Shown here piece after piece: positions 59,187 through 64,000 of a stretch of 64,000 nt of DNA; the first letter of the stretch is position 1, and the number at the start of each line of letters is the position of its first letter. The translations under genes and the position numbers were made by a program. Source of the DNA: Stomorhina lunata (Eukaryota; Arthropoda; Insecta; Diptera; Rhiniidae); contig OW121741.1 in assembly GCA_933228675.1 (NCBI GenBank), positions 56,754,634 to 56,818,633 of the forward strand, read 5' to 3'. The notes under the pieces are model-generated. The model was not told the origin of the DNA, ran no database searches, and worked only from the letters and a program-made list of their open reading frames with translations.

Positions 59187-61723
59187 TTTCGCTTAGAGTA
59201 TTGTGAAGTCTTTCGATATCGGAATTACCTGTATGATTAGGTTTTACGAGATGCAAAGCAATGTTTTCTTTTTGTAAATAGTCTTTTATATTTACACTCT
59301 TAAATTCGTTATCTGTAACCAATTTCTCGAAATTACCTTTTTGGGATTTATACAGTCTTAACTTTTCTATTATTGTTTGGTTTGTCCTGTCTTCTAAATA
59401 AAATACTGTAGCAAATTTTGAAAACTTATCAATAAATGTAATAAAATTTGATTTAGAGTTGGTATATATATCCATATGAATAATTTGTCGGATATCATTT
59501 TGCGTTTCTGTCAATTGAAATTTGGGTTGTATTGGATTACGATCAAACTTTGCTCTATTGCATGTATCACAATTATTAACATATTTTTGGACTAAGAGTT
59601 TTAAGTTTGGATAATATATCTTTCTTTTTAATCCTTCATAATTTTCATTGATTCCTGTATGTCCTGTTTCATTTTTATGATAATGATGAATTTGTGTATA
59701 TGTCTCATCTTCAGAAGACATATCAACAGCGTTGTAAGAACATCTAACAAATTTAACACTATGGTTCCCTTCAAATAATTCAATAATCTTTTTCTGAAGT
59801 ATATTATATTTATGATCACTTAGCTCCGTGAATATTCCCACTTTACCTTTTTTAATATGTCTTTTAAGTATTTCTTCTAAGTTGTGATTTAAATCGGATG
59901 AGTTTATATATATTTTTTTTATTTCCGTGGACTATGTAAAATTCCGTAGTTTTATTTTCAGTTAAAATGATTTGGGTCTTGAATCTATTAACTACTGTCT
60001 CTAAAAAAAAATACCGATATGATTTTGACTATTCTCCGTTTGTGAATGGACAGTACCCAAATCGTCGTTATCATCATTATTATTGTACATCGAATCAGAA
60101 GGACTGTCTACATGGTATATTTCACCAGAATCCTTGTTTACTTTACTCAGAAAATCTGCGACCTGATTGTCCTTACCCTTAATATAGTTAACAGTTAAAT
60201 TGAATTCACTAAGTTTTATCATCCACCTATAAAGCCTAGGATTCAATTCTCTGCTCTGAGATTTTACAAATAACCATCTCAAGGGTTGATGGTCAGATAA
60301 AATATCAAATTTGACACCGAAAGGGCGAAAATAATTTGTGGCCCATACAATGGCAACAAGTTCTTTTTCAGTAGTTGAATATTTTTTTTCATGATTGTTT
60401 AGAGTCCTACTAGCAAAACAAATTGGGTGTTCGTTTTGCTGTAAGACTGCACCAAGGGAATAAAGACTGGCATCTGTAACAAGCTGAAATTGTTTTCTGA
60501 AATCCGGATACTTAAGTACAGGAGATTCAGTTATAATTTTTTTAAGTTTTTCAAATGCATTAATATAGTTTGGATCATTAATATTTAACTTTATGTCTTT
60601 TTTAAGATATTTTATCATTGGGTATGCTACTTTGGAGTAGTCCCGTATAAATTTTCGGTAGTAGCCAGTCATACTTAAAAATGATTTTATACCTTTAATA
60701 GTATTAGGTAATTTAAGTATTAAAATTGTTTCAATTTTTTCATTGTTGGGTTTAACTCCCTCAGGTGTTAAAATATGACCTAGATATAAAGTCTCTGTTG
60801 CAAAAAACTTACATTTGTTGATTTGAATTTTAAGATTTGCATTACGTAGTTTTTCAAAAACTTTATTTAGATTATAAATTTGTTCTTCATAGCTTGTAAA
60901 AAAAATATAAGTAATATAACGTTATGTCATTTAATTTCCGATAATCGATGACGATTCTCCATTTTTGTTTTCCCGAGTTGTCTACTTTTTTTGGAACTAT
61001 CCACAATGGACTGTTATATGGAGAATTGCTTTGAGTTATAATACCCTGTTCTAGCATTTCATCGATTTGACTACAAATTTCATTTTCATGTTTATGAGGG
61101 TAACGATACATTTTGGTGTAAACAGGGCTATCATTTATCGTTTTAATTTCATGTTGAATAATGTTAGTGTTACCTAGAGTTTGGCCTTCTGAAAATAATA
61201 AATCCTTGTAGCAACTTAATAACTTGTTCAAGTCCATTCTTTCCACAGGATTTAAGTCTTTATACAAATAATCTAAAACCTTATCATCTATAGTTGTAAT
61301 TTCTAAATGATTTATATCATTGGCAGTATATGGACATATTTTAAAAAATTCTATTGTGGAATTATTAATTGTAAGAGTTTCATTTTCCATATCTACAATA
61401 GCACCTAAAGGTTTTAAAATATTTTGGCCTAAAATCGCATCAAAATGTTTCCCACTAAACTCAGTTAATTTCCACGATATTGTGGCATTTTCGCAAAACT
61501 CTTTTGGTAACTTTGTAATTATTTCAAAATTTATATTTGATCTACCATTTAATGACGTAAAATAAATAGGTTTTTTTAGTTTTAATCTTTTATATTGAGG
61601 TAATTTGTTTTTATCTAGCAAAGAAGTTGTGGATCCAGTGTCAATTAGAGCTAAAATTTGATCTTTGCCAACAGAAAGTTTTACTAATGGAAGTGCCTTA
61701 TGGAGGCTATTGTGTGAAAATTT
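59187..61723 (-). pseudogene. Gypsy-E copy 2 pol with RT core deleted
   Basis: The protease (DTGSTTSLLD, about 61625-61650) and the start of RT, to RIVIDYRKLND, are open (61621-60930) and lack the two stops of copy 1. About 280 bp of the RT palm, including YLDD, are missing near 60905-60915, replaced by a short filler. The RT C-terminal part, RNase H (VTDASLYSLGAVLQQ) and integrase zinc and DDE core follow. Extra bases near 60005 (A run) and 59918 (T run) shift the frame. Pol processes and copies the element; this copy cannot. Confidence 0.88.
61717..61723 (-). promoter_or_regulatory. -1 frameshift heptamer AAATTTT, copy 2
   Basis: Same phase and context as 30928-30934. Confidence 0.75.
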
Positions 61724-62115
61724 ACTTCTTTACTATTGTCGTCACTATCTTCATTTTCCTGAATGTGATCTATTTCCATTTGGAAATTTTCATTTTGATT
61801 ACCACTACTTCGAGTTTGATTAAATCTACGGTCGTTTCGAGAATTGTTACTATTATTATATCTCCTAGCTTGAAAACTTGTGCTTGGCATTTCGGAACTA
61901 TTATTAGATTATTAATATTATTAATATTTGAACCATTTGTGCCAACATTAGAATTAAAATTACGATTTTGTACATTAGTGTTGTTTTGATAGTTAAAATT
62001 TTTTCGAATGGCACCTTTGTACATATTAGAATTAGCTTTAACTTCATAATTTTCTCTTATTAATCCTTCTCTTTCTAATAGACCATATGCATCTCTTAAA
62101 TTTGAAATATTTCTA

Positions 62116-62120
<5 letters not shown>

Positions 62121-62153
<33 letters not shown>

Positions 62154-62452
62154 CCCCGACAACATTCCCATTGGAACAAGGGGTACTTCTCTCAGACAAT
62201 GAGCTGCATCCGATTCTATTTTTTTAGACTCATTGAAAGGGACCTACGTTTTAACGCCGGCTCCGAACGGCAAATGCATTAGTTAGAGAAGTTTTTCATA
62301 GCCTAATACTCAATAACCAGTGGCTAGCTGAGTTATGAGGTGAACAGCCGCTTTTTTGAAAATTTATTTTTTCCAAGTGAGTCTGGCCAGGGATCGAACT
62401 TGGGCCTCTCGTATGCTAGGCGGATGACTAACCTGCTATACCACGGCGGTTC
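62121..62452 (-). mobile_element. tRNA-derived SINE with short (TA)15 tail, copy 2
   Basis: Same element and insertion point as 31331-31797, with A-box and B-box intact; the tail at 62121-62150 is only 30 bp. Confidence 0.85.
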
Positions 62453-62843
62453 ATTATTACAGAAGCCAAATTAACATCAATGTTATTTAAAAATGTCTTT
62501 AAAACAATTTTCTCAGCATATGCTGGACTGAACTCTAAAGGCTTTTCTAAATCGTATTCATACTTTTCATTAATTTTACATAAAATATTTAATAACTTAT
62601 TGTAATAATTAGTAATACCACTGTTATTTGCTGAGAACGCCTTCTGATAAAGCTGGTGGTAACTCTCTTTAATGCCGAAATTGTTGATCAAAGCTTCCTT
62701 CGCCTTCTCCCAGGTTGGATTGGGTCCAGGATGAGAGTTAACCAATAAAAAGACCGTAACGAAGTGAGTGCATACGATTCATCTCCTCTAAAGGTACTTA
62801 TTCTTTGAGCATCTTTGAGAACATCATTCATCGTTAATTCCAT

Positions 62844-63590
62844 ATTGATAGTTTTTGTTGTTGTTGGAGAGAATTATTTTTATTTATTTTGCTTTTTTAG
62901 CAAAATATATTTGAAAAAATATATTTGAATATGATTTGTTTTTGTACGCAAATATTTTAGTTTTTGCGTTTTCAATCTTGTTTTTGTTGTAATAACTTGT
63001 AATTATTGTTTTCTTTTACTTTATTTTCTTATTGTTTCTAAAATAAGTTAACCTTGACCTTGAAAGGTTTTACAGTTTGTAATTTTATGTACTCTTTTGA
63101 TTTATTTAATTTTTCAAAATTTTTCAAAACAAGTTTTTGATTTCAGTTTAAAACTGTACTTTTGTCAAAATTTTATTCAAAAATCGTTTTAATATACAAC
63201 TTTATTTTATGATTCCTTGATATTAATTGAATTTCTGTATTTCAATATCTTAGAAATAAGTTTTATTTTAAATTTAGTTTAAAAACACAATTTTTGTTTT
63301 TAAGTTTTTAGTCACAGTTTCTTTGTTTAATATAGATTTTGAATTCTTGATGTTTTTTGAAAAATTTAAATTTTCACTCAAAAGCGTTTTTTTTTTAATT
63401 ATTTATTTAATCTTTAGATTTAAGACAATGTTCTTACTTTTAAAGAGATTTTAATCAAAACTTTATTTATTTTTTTTTTAATTAAATTAAAAAAAGTTTT
63501 ATTAATTCTTTTTTTTTATTTTAATAATTTTCTTAATTGTTTTGTTTAACTTTAGTTTTTTTTTTAAATTGGTTTGTCAGCGACTGCACC
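62844..63590 (-). other. Gypsy-E copy 2 leader with primer-binding site
   Basis: AT-rich untranslated leader. On the minus strand GGTGCAGTCGCTGACAAACC (63590-63571) follows the LTR end, so with the final LTR T the site begins TGG as expected. I do not assign the tRNA. Confidence 0.75.
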
Positions 63591-63744
63591 AGTTACAAAA
63601 TTGATACTTCAATTTGTTTATAGAAAACATCTTTATTTGATAAATGGTAGCTTAAGACTGAACAATATATGAAATATCAAATAAGAATGAAGTAATAAGA
63701 AAGTAATAGCATTTTTAACATTGAATGAGAAATATATCGTAACT
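63591..63744 (-). repeat. Gypsy-E 5' LTR, copy 2 (154 bp)
   Basis: Ends AGTTAC...GTAACT, followed by target duplication CGTA. Confidence 0.92.
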
Positions 63745-64000
63745 CGTATGTATCTAAAACTATGAGTGTATACCTTATAATTCTAAGGCTTGTATACATT
63801 GACAATCATTGTTAAAGCTTTGACCTAAATCAGTTCAGAGTTTTACATAACTAATCATGAACTTTTAATAGTTGGACAATTCGTATGAATTAAAGTACAC
63901 AGCCCTCACTGGGCACTGTGTTTTTGGGTTGCATGCCAGAATACTTAATCTTCATCAAATCGATGTGTTCTTGCAAATCTAAAGGGCATCTACATTTTGA
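63745..64000 (+). mobile_element. H element, right part of the copy split by gypsy-E, continues past the window
   Basis: CGTATGTATCTAAAACTATGAG to AGGGCATCTACATTTTGA, collinear with 49949-50200 and completing 55890-56534. Confidence 0.82.

Larger units (their letters stand above)
61684..62843 (-). pseudogene. Gypsy-E copy 2 gag, split by SINE
   Basis: The start ATG is at 62843, with an early one-base shift near 62755. NPTWEKAKEALINNFGIKE to NLASVIM (62745-62455) is followed by the SINE, then [14 protein letters not shown] and [19 protein letters not shown] in one frame, then a shift to the Asn/Arg-rich basic tail ending at 61684. There is no CCHC knuckle. It is nearly identical to the copy 1 gag but lacks a one-base deletion near 31262 of that copy. 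Confidence 0.8.
56535..63744 (-). mobile_element. Gypsy-E copy 2: LTR-to-LTR errantivirus-like element, 7210 bp
   Basis: 5' LTR 63591-63744, primer-binding site, leader, gag (with SINE), -1 frameshift site, pol (with H insertion), polypurine tract and 3' LTR 56535-56688. The target duplication is TGTA on the left (56531-56534) and CGTA on the right (63745-63748), one transition apart; the empty site in other H copies reads TTTCACGTATGTATC. Only about 200 bp separate the end of pol from the polypurine tract, so there is no env gene. Confidence 0.92.

Overview
This window is intergenic or heterochromatin-like DNA of a higher fly (Diptera, Brachycera; a calyptrate fly such as a blowfly or muscid is my best guess). 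The inference rests on very AT-rich DNA, long (TATG)n microsatellites, a short 61-bp GT-AG intron, and the mix of Jockey, R1-clade, errantivirus-like, Transib, mariner and Helentron-like elements. I found no host gene, no rRNA and no free-standing tRNA gene. Nearly everything is transposable elements (TEs), many nested. Layout: 1-4384 Jockey-clade non-LTR element (+), with both ORFs open. 4385-8842 Ty3/gypsy element with a SAP-domain gag (+), broken by four single-base frameshifts. 8844-11554 two (TATG)n tracts flanking an AT-rich minisatellite. 11561-15118 a Helentron/DINE-like element (family H) carrying a nested 1.4-kb TIR element. 15131-19621 a decayed R1-clade element (-) whose 5' side abuts (TATG)n. 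19622-20331 (TATG)n. 20332-22100 a Ty3/gypsy fragment (-) with an Arc-type gag. 22165-25641 a Helitron-like family C copy interrupted by a Transib transposon (RAG1-related transposase, -). 25642-28134 another H copy. 28138-32262 the 3'-truncated first copy of an errantivirus-like gypsy element (gypsy-E, -), whose 5' leader and LTR reappear at 49120-49948 after a 16.9-kb insertion. That insertion (32263-49119) has H-family sequence at both ends. It contains a full Helitron-like C copy, a head-to-tail H dimer and a 3.27-kb DNA transposon with 640-bp TIRs and a nearly intact two-exon transposase. 49949-52173 another H dimer. 52174-55889 mixed relics, including a mariner fragment and an unrecognised ORF relic. 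55890-64000 an H copy split by a second, LTR-to-LTR gypsy-E copy (56535-63744, 4-bp target duplication). How the parts relate: gypsy-E copies 1 and 2 share the same target site in an H element, the same SINE in gag and the same H insertion in integrase, so they are a segmental duplication rather than two independent insertions. The 16.9-kb block is present only in copy 1. The order of events is readable: H element, then gypsy-E into it, then SINE and H into gypsy-E, then duplication, then the large block with further nested insertions. The most intact and least familiar gene is the transposase at 45389-47115. The most unusual non-coding signal is a 131-132-bp tandem array in family C in which each unit carries a GACAGGTGGCGCYAC-type motif resembling the Drosophila CTCF core.
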